Part shown: positions 54,684 to 64,000 of the stretch, in pieces
Layout of the letters: each line of letters opens with the position of its first letter
Numbering within the stretch: the first letter of the stretch is position 1
Source: Streptomyces violaceoruber
GTDB taxonomy: Bacteria > Actinomycetota > Actinomycetes > Streptomycetales > Streptomycetaceae
NCBI GenBank assembly: GCA_000720805.1
Contig: JODI01000049.1
Coordinates: 31,935-95,934 of the forward strand
Direction: 5' to 3'
Length of the DNA stretch: 64,000 nucleotides
Made by a program: the position numbers and the translations under genes
The notes under the pieces: model-generated
What the model was told of the DNA's origin: nothing
Database searches by the model: none
Seen by the model: the letters and a program-made list of their open reading frames with translations, nothing else

Positions 54684-57355
54684 TGGAGTCGGCCGAGATC
54701 CGCCGCCGCTGGCTGAGCTTCTTCGAGGAGCGCGGTCACACCGTCGTCCCTTCGGCGTCGCTCATCGCGGACGACCCGACTCTGCTCCTCGTCCCGGCCG
54801 GCATGGTGCCCTTCAAGCCCTACTTCCTGGGTGAGGTCAAGCCTCCGTTCGCGCGCGCCACCAGCGTGCAGAAGTGCGTGCGCACGCCCGACATCGAAGA
54901 GGTCGGCAAGACCACGCGGCACGGCACCTTCTTCCAGATGTGCGGCAACTTCTCCTTCGGCGACTACTTCAAGGAAGGCGCCATCACGTACGCCTGGGAG
55001 CTGCTCACCAGCCCCCAGGACAAGGGTGGTTACGGGCTCGACCCGGAGCGCCTGTGGATCACGGTCTACCTCGACGACGACGAGGCCGAGTCCATCTGGC
55101 GCGACAAGGTCGGCGTCCCGGCCGAGCGCATCCAGCGCCTCGGCAAGAAGGAGAACTACTGGTCCATGGGCGTCCCGGGCCCCTGCGGCCCGTGTTCCGA
55201 GATCAACTACGACCGCGGCCCCGAGTTCGGCGTCGAGGGCGGCCCCGCCGTCAACGACGAGCGGTACGTGGAGATCTGGAACCTCGTCTTCATGCAGTAC
55301 GAGCGTGGCGAGGGCACCGGCAAGGAGGACTTCGAGATCCTCGGCGACCTGCCGAGCAAGAACATCGACACGGGCCTCGGCCTGGAGCGCCTCGCCATGA
55401 TTCTGCAGGGCGTGCAGAACATGTACGAGATCGACACCTCGATGGCCGTCATCAAGAAGGCCACCGAGCTGACCGGCGTGGAGTACGGCGAGGCCCACGA
55501 CTCGGACGTCTCCCTGCGCGTGGTCACCGACCACATGCGCACCTCCGTGATGCTCATCGGCGACGGCGTGACCCCCGGCAACGAGGGCCGCGGCTACGTG
55601 CTGCGCCGCATCATGCGCCGCGCCATCCGCAACATGCGCCTGCTCGGTGCCACGGGCCCGGTCGTCAAGGACCTCATCGACGTCGTGATCGCGATGATGG
55701 GCCAGCAGTACCCGGAACTGGTCACCGACCGCGAGCGCATCGAGAAGGTCGCCGTCGCCGAGGAGAACGCCTTCCTCAAGACGCTGAAGGCCGGCACCAA
55801 CATCCTCGACACCGCCGTCACCGAGACCAAGCAGGCCGGCGGCACCGTCCTGCCCGGCGACAAGGCCTTCCTGCTCCACGACACCTGGGGCTTCCCGATC
55901 GACCTCACCCTGGAGATGGCCGCCGAACAGGGCGTCTCGGTGGACGAGGACGGCTTCAGGCGCCTGATGAAGGAGCAGCGGGAGCGCGCCAAGGCCGACG
56001 CCCGGTCCAAGAAGACCGGCCACGCCGACCTCGGTGCCTACCGTGGGATCGCCGACACCGCCGGCGAGACCGAGTTCATCGGCTACACCGACACCGAGGG
56101 CGAGTCCACGGTCGTCGGCATCCTCGTCGACGGCGTCTCCTCCCCGGCCGCCACCGAGGGCGACGAGGTCGAGGTCGTCCTCGACCGCACTCCCTTCTAC
56201 GCCGAGGGCGGCGGCCAGATCGGCGACACCGGCCGGATCAAGGTGGATTCCGGTGCCGTGATCGAGGTCCGCGACTGCCAGAAGCCGGTCCCCGGGGTGT
56301 ACGTCCACAAGGGCGTCGTCCAGGTCGGAGAGGTCACCGTCGGCGCCAAGGCCCACGCCGCCATCGACGACCGCCGCCGCACGGCCATCGCCCGCGCCCA
56401 CTCGGCCACCCACCTCACCCACCAGGCCCTGCGTGACGCCCTCGGCCCGACGGCCGCGCAGGCCGGTTCCGAGAACCAGCCCGGCCGCTTCCGCTTCGAC
56501 TTCGGTTCGCCGGCCGCCGTTCCGACGGCCGTGATGACGGATGTCGAGCAGAAGATCAACGAGGTGCTCGCCCGCGACCTCGACGTCCGCGCCGATGTCA
56601 TGGGCATCGACGAGGCCAGGAAGCAGGGCGCCATCGCCGAGTTCGGCGAGAAGTACGGCGAGCGCGTGAGGGTCGTCACCATCGGCGACTTCTCCAAGGA
56701 GCTGTGCGGCGGCACGCATGTGCACAACACCGCCCAGCTCGGTCTGGTGAAGCTGCTCGGCGAGTCGTCCATCGGCTCGGGGGTGCGCCGTATCGAGGCT
56801 CTCGTCGGCGTCGACGCCTACAACTTCCTGGCCCGTGAGCACACGGTCGTCGCCCAGCTCCAGGAGCTGATCAAGGGCCGTCCGGAGGAGCTCCCGGAGA
56901 AGGTCTCCGCCATGCTCGGCAAGCTGAAGGACGCCGAGAAGGAGATCGAGAAGTTCCGCGCCGAGAAGGTCCTCCAGGCCGCCGGCGGTCTCGCCGGGTC
57001 CGCCAAGGACGTGCAGGGCGTCGCACTCGTCGCCGGGCAGGTCCCGGACGGCACCACGCCCGACGACCTGCGCAAGCTGGTCCTCGACGTACGCGGCCGC
57101 ATCCAGGGCGGACGAGCCGCGGTCGTGGCCCTGTTCACGGTCAACAACGGCAAGCCGCTGACCGTCATCGCCACCAACGAGGCCGCCCGCGAGCGCGGTC
57201 TCAAGGCCGGCGACCTGGTCCGTACGGCTGCCAAGACCCTCGGCGGCGGCGGTGGCGGCAAGCCGGACCTCGCCCAGGGCGGCGGTCAGAACCCGACCGC
57301 CGTCGGTGACGCCGTCGACGCCGTCGAACGCCTCGTGGCCGAGACGGCGAAGTAA
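54683..57355 (+). CDS. alaS: alanyl-tRNA synthetase
   Basis: An 890-aa class II synthetase that charges and proofreads tRNA-Ala. The aminoacylation core has [20 protein letters not shown] and GPCGPCSEI; the editing domain carries HSATH and [13 protein letters not shown] (the zinc-binding His/Cys set); a coiled coil and the Gly-rich C-Ala domain ([15 protein letters not shown]) follow. All parts are intact. The ATG overlaps the stop of the DUF6167 gene (TGATG at 54681-54685). Confidence 0.97.
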   Translation: MESAEIRRRWLSFFEERGHTVVPSASLIADDPTLLLVPAGMVPFKPYFLGEVKPPFARATSVQKCVRTPDIEEVGKTTRHGTFFQMCGNFSFGDYFKEGAITYAWELLTSPQDKGGYGLDPERLWITVYLDDDEAESIWRDKVGVPAERIQRLGKKENYWSMGVPGPCGPCSEINYDRGPEFGVEGGPAVNDERYVEIWNLVFMQYERGEGTGKEDFEILGDLPSKNIDTGLGLERLAMILQGVQNMYEIDTSMAVIKKATELTGVEYGEAHDSDVSLRVVTDHMRTSVMLIGDGVTPGNEGRGYVLRRIMRRAIRNMRLLGATGPVVKDLIDVVIAMMGQQYPELVTDRERIEKVAVAEENAFLKTLKAGTNILDTAVTETKQAGGTVLPGDKAFLLHDTWGFPIDLTLEMAAEQGVSVDEDGFRRLMKEQRERAKADARSKKTGHADLGAYRGIADTAGETEFIGYTDTEGESTVVGILVDGVSSPAATEGDEVEVVLDRTPFYAEGGGQIGDTGRIKVDSGAVIEVRDCQKPVPGVYVHKGVVQVGEVTVGAKAHAAIDDRRRTAIARAHSATHLTHQALRDALGPTAAQAGSENQPGRFRFDFGSPAAVPTAVMTDVEQKINEVLARDLDVRADVMGIDEARKQGAIAEFGEKYGERVRVVTIGDFSKELCGGTHVHNTAQLGLVKLLGESSIGSGVRRIEALVGVDAYNFLAREHTVVAQLQELIKGRPEELPEKVSAMLGKLKDAEKEIEKFRAEKVLQAAGGLAGSAKDVQGVALVAGQVPDGTTPDDLRKLVLDVRGRIQGGRAAVVALFTVNNGKPLTVIATNEAARERGLKAGDLVRTAAKTLGGGGGGKPDLAQGGGQNPTAVGDAVDAVERLVAETAK

Positions 57356-57365
57356 GGCTGAAGAG

Positions 57366-57830
57366 ATGCGCAGAGGACGTCGACTCGCGATCGACGTCGG
57401 GGACGCCCGCATCGGGGTCGCCTCGTGCGACCCCGACGGGATCCTCGCCACTCCGGTGGAGACGGTCCCCGGGCGAGACCTCCCGGCAGCCCACCGCAGG
57501 CTGAGGCAACTGGTCGAGGAATACGAGCCGATCGAGGTCATCGTCGGCCTCCCTCGCTCCCTCAAGGGGGGCGAGGGCCCGGCTGCGGTAAAGGTTCGCG
57601 GCTTCGCCCAGGAGCTCGCGAAGGGCATCGCCCCGGTGCCGGTGAGACTCCTCGACGAGCGGATGACGACCGTGACGGCCAGTCAGGGCCTGCGCGCCTC
57701 GGGCGTGAAGACCAAGAAGGGCAGATCGGTCATCGACCAGGCGGCAGCCGTGATCATCCTTCAACAGGCGCTGGAATCCGAACGGGTGTCAGGTAAAGCA
57801 CCCGGCGAAGGCGTCGAAGTGGTCATCTGA
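57366..57830 (+). CDS. ruvX: YqgF/RuvX-family nuclease
   Basis: A 154-aa RNase H-fold protein. The acidic residues are in LAIDVGDARIGVA (first Asp pair), IVGLPRS, LLDERMTTVTA (Glu) and IDQAAAVIILQ (last Asp), the usual set for this family, which includes pre-16S rRNA processing enzymes and putative Holliday-junction resolvases. It lies 10 bases after alaS, as in most actinobacteria, and before mltG. Confidence 0.92.
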   Translation: MRRGRRLAIDVGDARIGVASCDPDGILATPVETVPGRDLPAAHRRLRQLVEEYEPIEVIVGLPRSLKGGEGPAAVKVRGFAQELAKGIAPVPVRLLDERMTTVTASQGLRASGVKTKKGRSVIDQAAAVIILQQALESERVSGKAPGEGVEVVI

Positions 57831-57950
57831 TCGCGATACGGTAACGTTCCGCGCGATGCGGAGGCATTCGAACAGCCACCGCACAGAGAGAGGCGGAACG
57901 GGAGCCGAGCCGTAAACAGGTAACCGCCGCCTCGCGGCTCTAGGGGATCG

Positions 57951-59801
57951 ATGACTGAGTATGGCCGGGGCGAAGGCTCCGAACCGTGGCATCCGGAGGA
58001 CCCGTTGTACGGGGACGGCGGATGGGAAGGACAGCAGGCCCACCCGGGTCAGCAGTCCTCCTACGGCGGCCAGCCGCAGCACTATCCGGAGCAGCACCCG
58101 CAGCACCCCCAGCAGTCGCAGTACGACCACGGAGACTGGGGCGACGGCCAGCAGGCCCCATACGGTCAGGCGCAGCAGCACGACCAGCAGCAGTACGGCG
58201 AGCCGCAGCACTACCAGCACCAGAACGACCAGCAGCATTACGGACAGCAGCACGGTCAGCACCAGAACGACCAGCAGCATTACGGGCAGCAGCAGCAGTA
58301 CGACCCTCAGTACGAGCAGCAGCACGGTCAGCAGCAGTACGAGCAGCAGCACGCCGGCCAGCACCAGCAGAACCAGCAGCAGTACGACAACGGCGGCTGG
58401 GCCACCGGCACGCATGGCCACGTCCAGTACACCGACCCCTCCGACCCGTACGGGCAGCAGAACTTGGCGTACGGCGGCGAGCAGCCCGACCAGTACGGCA
58501 CCCAGGACGCCTACCCGCCGCCGGAGCCGCCCGCCCGCCGGCAGGCAGAGCCGGCGCCGCCGCAGACCGACTGGGATCCCGGCCCGGACCAGGGCGAACA
58601 CGCCTTCTTCGCGGGCGGCGACGATGACGACGACGGCGATGACGACGAGCCGGGGGACCGCCGTGGACGCGGCGACCGGCGGGACAAGGGCGGCAAGGGC
58701 AGCAAAGGCGGCAAGGAGAGGAAGCGCCGCAACGGATGCGCCTGCCTGATGGTCGTGCTGGTGTTCGGTGGCGGGCTGGGTGCGGTCGCATATTTCGGCT
58801 ACCAGTACTACCAAAATCGTTTCGCCGCGGCTCCGGACTACGCGGGAAACGGAAACGGCGACCAGGTCACCGTGGTGATCCCCAAGGGTGCCGGCGGCTA
58901 TGTGATCGGGCAGAAGCTGAAGGAAGCGGGCGTCGTCGAAAGTGTCGACGCGTTCGTCTCCGCGCAGCAGTCGAACCCGGAGGGAAAGACGATCCAGGAC
59001 GGCGTCTACACGCTGGAGAAGCAGATGTCGGCCGCGAGTGCGGTCGAACTGCTGCTCAGTCCGAAGAGCCGCAGCAATCTGATCATCGCCGAGGGCATGC
59101 GGAACACGGCGATCTACGCGTTGATCGACAAGCGCCTCGACGTGTCGGACGGCACCACGGCGAGCGTGGCGAAGAAGAAGTACAAGAGCCTCGGCCTGCC
59201 CGACTGGGCGCTCGGCCATCCCGATCTGAAGGATCCGCTGGAAGGGTTCCTCTATCCCTCCAGCTATGGGGTCAGCAAGGGTCAGAAGCCCGAGGCCGTC
59301 CTGAAGGACATGGTTTCCCGCGCCACTGAAACGTACGAAAAGCTCGGCCTGGAGAAGAAGGCGAAGGGCCTCGGGCTTGACGGCCCGTGGCAGTTGCTCA
59401 CCGTCGCGAGCCTTGCCCAGGCCGAAGGCACCAGCCACGACGACTTCCGCAAAATGGCCGAGGTCGTTTACAACCGCCTCAAACCCGGGAACCCCGAGAC
59501 CTACGGCGCGCTGGAGTTCGACTCCACGTACAACTACGTGAAGAACCAGAGCAAGATCGACCTGAGCATCGCCGAACTGCGCAAATACAACAACCCTTAC
59601 AACACGTACTACATCAAGGGCCTGCCACCGGGCCCCATCGACAATCCCGGCGAGCAGGCGCTCAGGGGCGCGCTCAACCCGACGCACGACGGCTGGTACT
59701 ACTTCATCTCGACGGACGGTAAGACCAGCAAGTTCACGAAGACGCTCGCCGAACACCAGAAACTGGTCGACGAGTGGAACGCGTCAAGGAACAAGAACTG
59801 A
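57951..59801 (+). CDS. mltG: endolytic murein transglycosylase MltG
   Basis: A 616-aa protein. Residues 1-190 form a Gln/His/Tyr/Pro-rich low-complexity cytoplasmic region, followed by acidic and Lys-rich stretches, one membrane span (about 263-285) and the external YceG/MltG domain. The catalytic Glu is in AQAEGTSHDDFRKMAEVVYNRL, with LEFDSTYNY and SAELRKYNNPYNTY-like motifs after it. The enzyme cuts nascent peptidoglycan strands and sets glycan chain length. The Q-rich head is typical of Streptomyces and absent from E. coli. Its stop shares a base with the aroE start. Confidence 0.93.
   Translation: MTEYGRGEGSEPWHPEDPLYGDGGWEGQQAHPGQQSSYGGQPQHYPEQHPQHPQQSQYDHGDWGDGQQAPYGQAQQHDQQQYGEPQHYQHQNDQQHYGQQHGQHQNDQQHYGQQQQYDPQYEQQHGQQQYEQQHAGQHQQNQQQYDNGGWATGTHGHVQYTDPSDPYGQQNLAYGGEQPDQYGTQDAYPPPEPPARRQAEPAPPQTDWDPGPDQGEHAFFAGGDDDDDGDDDEPGDRRGRGDRRDKGGKGSKGGKERKRRNGCACLMVVLVFGGGLGAVAYFGYQYYQNRFAAAPDYAGNGNGDQVTVVIPKGAGGYVIGQKLKEAGVVESVDAFVSAQQSNPEGKTIQDGVYTLEKQMSAASAVELLLSPKSRSNLIIAEGMRNTAIYALIDKRLDVSDGTTASVAKKKYKSLGLPDWALGHPDLKDPLEGFLYPSSYGVSKGQKPEAVLKDMVSRATETYEKLGLEKKAKGLGLDGPWQLLTVASLAQAEGTSHDDFRKMAEVVYNRLKPGNPETYGALEFDSTYNYVKNQSKIDLSIAELRKYNNPYNTYYIKGLPPGPIDNPGEQALRGALNPTHDGWYYFISTDGKTSKFTKTLAEHQKLVDEWNASRNKN
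58218..58285 (+). repeat. 42-bp-period direct repeat inside mltG
   Basis: A 26-base sequence starting CACCAGAACGACCAGC occurs at 58218-58243 and again, unchanged, at 58260-58285, coding twice for HQNDQQHYG. It points to recent slippage growth of the Q-rich region. Confidence 0.9.
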
Positions 59802-60628
59802 TGACAACCCCTCGAAGGGCCGCCGTGCTCGGCAAGCCCATCGCCCACTCCCTCTCCCCGGCGCTGCACCGCGCCGCCTACGCGGAACTGGGCCTCACCG
59901 GCTGGTCCTACGACCGGTTCGAGCTCGACGAGGCCGCCCTGCCCGGGTTCTTCGCCGAGCTCGGGCCGGAGTGGGCCGGGCTGTCGGTGACCATGCCGCT
60001 GAAGCGGGCCGTCATTCCGCTGCTCGACCGGATCAGCGAGACGGCGGCCTCGGTCGACGCGGTCAACACGGTCGTGTTCACCGAGGACGGCCGCCGAGTC
60101 GGGGACAACACCGACATCCCCGGCATCGTCGCCGCCCTCAGGGAACACGGCATCGAACAGGTCGACTCGGCCGCGATCCTCGGCGCCGGCGCCACCGCCT
60201 CCTCCGCGCTCGCCGCCCTGGCCCGCGTCTGCACCGGCGAGGTCGTCGCCTACGTGCGCAGCGAGGCCCGCGCCGCCGAGATGCGGCAGTGGGGGGAGCG
60301 GCTCGACATCGAGGTGCGGACGGCCGACTGGGCGGACGCCGCTGAGGCCCTGCGCGCCCCGCTCGTCATCGCCACCACCCCAGCCGGGACGACCGACGCG
60401 CTCTCCGCAGCCGTGCCGGAACGCCCCGCCACCCTCTTCGACGTGCTCTACGACCCGTGGCCGACCGAACTCGCGGCCCGCTGGTCGGCGTACGGCGGGG
60501 CGGTGGTCAGCGGACTCGACCTGCTGGTGCACCAGGCGGTGCTGCAGGTGGAGCAGATGACGGGGCGCACCCCGGCTCCCCTGGACGCCATGCGCAAGGC
60601 CGGCGAACACGCGCTCGCAGCCCGCTGA
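59801..60628 (+). CDS. aroE: shikimate 5-dehydrogenase
   Basis: A 275-aa NADP-dependent enzyme that reduces 3-dehydroshikimate to shikimate. The substrate loop GKPIAHSLSPALH, catalytic Lys/Asp in SVTMPLKRA and NTDIPG, and the nucleotide fold ILGAGATASSALAAL are seen; DVLYDPWPTELAARW closes the fold. The ATG overlaps the mltG stop (TGATG), so it is expressed with cell-wall and tRNA genes. It heads the aroE-aroC-aroK-aroB set, although a 186-base gap separates it from aroC. Confidence 0.93.
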   Translation: MTTPRRAAVLGKPIAHSLSPALHRAAYAELGLTGWSYDRFELDEAALPGFFAELGPEWAGLSVTMPLKRAVIPLLDRISETAASVDAVNTVVFTEDGRRVGDNTDIPGIVAALREHGIEQVDSAAILGAGATASSALAALARVCTGEVVAYVRSEARAAEMRQWGERLDIEVRTADWADAAEALRAPLVIATTPAGTTDALSAAVPERPATLFDVLYDPWPTELAARWSAYGGAVVSGLDLLVHQAVLQVEQMTGRTPAPLDAMRKAGEHALAAR

Positions 60629-60814
60629 AAGCCGCCCGTCCCCCGTCGGGACGGCGGTGCGTCGTCCGCCTTGTGGACCGGCGGCCGGGTCCCGGGCCCG
60701 GACGTGGGAGGATCGGAGATGGCGGGCCGGGGCCGCGCACCTGGTCGCGCCGATGCCGTACGTGAGGACGAGCGTGCGGCGGGCAGTACCAGGGCGCGAG
60801 ACTGAGGAGCACCG

Positions 60815-61995
60815 TTGAGCAGGTTGCGCTGGCTGACCGCGGGGGAGTCCCACGGTCCCGCACTCGTGGCGACGCTGGAGGGCCTTCCCGCCGGCGTCCC
60901 GATCACCACCGACATGGTGGCGGACCATCTGGCCCGACGCCGGCTCGGCTATGGGCGTGGTGCGCGCATGAAGTTCGAGCGTGACGAGGTCACGTTCCTC
61001 GGCGGTGTGCGGCACGGCCTCACCCTCGGCTCCCCGGTCGCGATCATGGTGGGCAACACCGAGTGGCCGAAGTGGGAGCAGGTCATGGCGTCCGACCCCG
61101 TCGACCCTGAGATCCTCGCCGGTCTGGCCCGCAACGCACCGCTGACCCGCCCGCGCCCGGGCCACGCCGACCTCGCCGGTATGCAGAAGTACGGCTTCGA
61201 CGAGGCCCGGCCGATCCTGGAGCGGGCCTCCGCCCGGGAGACGGCGGCCCGGGTGGCGTTGGGCGCGGTCGCCCGGTCGTACCTGAAGGAGACGGCGGGC
61301 ATCGAGATCGTCTCGCACGTCGTCGAACTGGCCTCGGCCAAGGCCCCGCAGGGGGTTTACCCGACCCCCGCGGACGTCGAGAGGCTGGACGCGGACCCGG
61401 TGCGCTGTCTGGACGCGGACGCCTCGAAGGCGATGGTCGCGGAGATCGACCAGGCCCACAAGGACGGCGACACCCTGGGCGGTGTGGTCGAGATCCTGGC
61501 GTACGGCGTTCCGGTGGGCCTGGGCTCGCATGTGCACTGGGACCGCAAGCTGGACGCCCGGCTGGCCGGTGCCCTCATGGGCATCCAGGCGATCAAGGGC
61601 GTCGAGGTCGGCGACGGCTTCGACCTGGCGCGGGTGCCGGGCTCGAAGGCGCACGACGAGATCGTGCGGACGGGCGAGGGCATCCGGCGGGTCTCCGGCC
61701 GGTCCGGCGGCACCGAGGGCGGCCTGAGCACCGGCGAGCTGCTGCGGGTGCGAGCGGCGATGAAGCCGATCGCGACCGTGCCGCGCGCGCTGCAGACCGT
61801 GGACGTGGCCACCGGTGAGGCCGCTCAGGCCCACCACCAGCGCTCCGACGTGTCCGCGGTCCCGGCGGCCGGGATCGTCGCCGAGGCGATGGTCGCGCTC
61901 GTCCTCGCGGACGCGGTGGCGGAGAAGTTCGGCGGCGACAGCGTGCCCGAGACCCGCCGCAACGTGCGCTCCTACCTCGACAACCTGGTGGTCCG

Positions 61996-61999
<4 letters not shown>
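60815..61999 (+). CDS. aroC: chorismate synthase
   Basis: A 394-aa FMN-dependent enzyme that turns 5-enolpyruvylshikimate 3-phosphate into chorismate, the last step of the shikimate pathway. Signatures [42 protein letters not shown] and the C-terminal [16 protein letters not shown] are all present. The start is TTG with GAGGAG upstream. Its stop overlaps the aroK GTG. A separate promoter in the 186-base gap before it is possible. Confidence 0.97.
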
Positions 62000-63602
<1,603 letters not shown>

Positions 63603-63793
63603 GTCCGGCCGTACTCCATCCGCCCGATTCGCCTTGCACACCGGGCACTTCGGACCGCCCCCGGCCGTTTCACCAAACGACGGCAGGGGGCGGTACCGTT
63701 CGGGTGGGGGACCCTCCCACACCCTTCAGGCAGCGGGGGAAAGCGGGTACGCCCGCTGTCAGCGCCCAAGAGAACGAGACGGAGTGGCACCGG

Positions 63794-64000
63794 ATGCAGC
63801 ACGCAGTGGGTTCTCCGCTGCCGCCGCCCCACCAGCCGGGGCACGGACCGGCCACCGGCTGGTCGCCGGCCGCACATCACCCGGGTGCACACCCCCCGGG
63901 CGCACACCAGGGCGCCGCCCCCGTGCCCCCGCCGCCTCCCGCCCCGGGCTTCACCGGAGCCGGAGCCCCCTCGGCGCCCGTGCCCCCCACCCCGCAGCAC
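63794..64000 (+). CDS. Pro/His/Ala-rich protein, N-terminal part (partial)
   Basis: An ATG at 63794 opens a frame that runs to the window end without a stop (69 codons). The product so far is low-complexity Pro/His/Gly/Ala (HHPGAHPPGAHQG, PPPPPAPG), typical of disordered heads on larger Streptomyces proteins. GACGGAGTGG lies upstream. What follows cannot be seen. Between aroB and this gene there is only a small AGCGGG-TACG-CCCGCT hairpin (about 63741-63756). Confidence 0.6.
   Translation, partial: MQHAVGSPLPPPHQPGHGPATGWSPAAHHPGAHPPGAHQGAAPVPPPPPAPGFTGAGAPSAPVPPTPQH

Noticed and set aside
54194..57628. Very long minus-strand open frame (1144 aa) opposite alaS
   Set aside because: Shadow of alaS and its neighbours; no start signal, and the composition (Gly/Leu/Asp/Val/Arg repeats) is that of an antisense frame.

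Overview
This window is high-GC DNA from a Streptomyces chromosome. The evidence is SsgB (a morphogen confined to sporulating actinomycetes), strong G/C third-position bias, GTG/TTG starts, overlapping ATGA/GTGA gene junctions, Tat signals, PIM-lipid genes, and a gene order (ssgB ... thrS-HIT-pgsA-acyltransferase-pimA-pdxS-pdxT-yebC-ruvCAB-yajC-secDF-apt-relA ... hisS ... rpsD-alaS-ruvX-mltG-aroECKB) that matches the core arm of Streptomyces chromosomes and partly that of Mycobacterium. The exact species cannot be told from the window. Most of it is conserved core genome, with a few accessory inserts.

Layout. 1-2535: the end of an unknown gene, a 50-aa membrane protein, a CGNR zinc-finger protein, ssgB and a PGPGW membrane protein. 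This stretch has a 21-bp minisatellite and a perfect 56-bp palindrome. 2614-12790: two identical tRNA-Val(CAC) genes flank an apparent pectin (rhamnogalacturonan-I) cassette, made of a Tat/lipoprotein sugar-binding protein, two permeases, a YesL/DUF624-like membrane protein and a secreted PL26/YetA-like exo-lyase, preceded by LacI-type operators. A very large membrane protein and an SRPBCC protein follow. 12830-15543: a DnaQ-fold exonuclease, then a translationally coupled pair (DUF4365 nuclease-like protein plus an uncharacterised 410-aa protein). 15748-26052: thrS, a HIT hydrolase, an unknown membrane protein, an EF-G-like GTPase and the coupled pgsA-acyltransferase-pimA genes for phosphatidylinositol mannosides. 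26130-37315: a Tat-exported hydrolase, a LemA-like protein, PLP synthase (pdxS/pdxT), yebC, ruvCAB, yajC-secD-secF and apt. 37520-44497: relA, a DUF349 protein, an exported cyclophilin, a metallo-hydrolase and hisS. 44738-48277: a four-gene, fully overlapping ABC-2 transporter plus two-component system. 48426-63602: VKOR, rarA, rpsD with a long leader, a TTA-containing STAND ATPase, then a roughly 10-kb run of DUF948-DUF6167-alaS-ruvX-mltG-aroE-aroC-aroK-aroB. The window ends inside a Pro/His-rich gene.

How the genes work together. Most units are housekeeping: tRNA charging (thrS, hisS, alaS), Holliday-junction processing (ruvCAB, ruvX nearby, rarA), Sec secretion, the stringent response next to purine salvage (apt-relA), vitamin B6 and the shikimate pathway. 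The accessory parts most worth attention are the tRNA-flanked pectin cassette without its own ATPase, the DUF4365/410-aa pair beside a tRNA gene, the STAND ATPase carrying the only TTA codon I found, and several unexplained intergenic repeats. All functional statements rest on reading motifs by eye; no database search was run.
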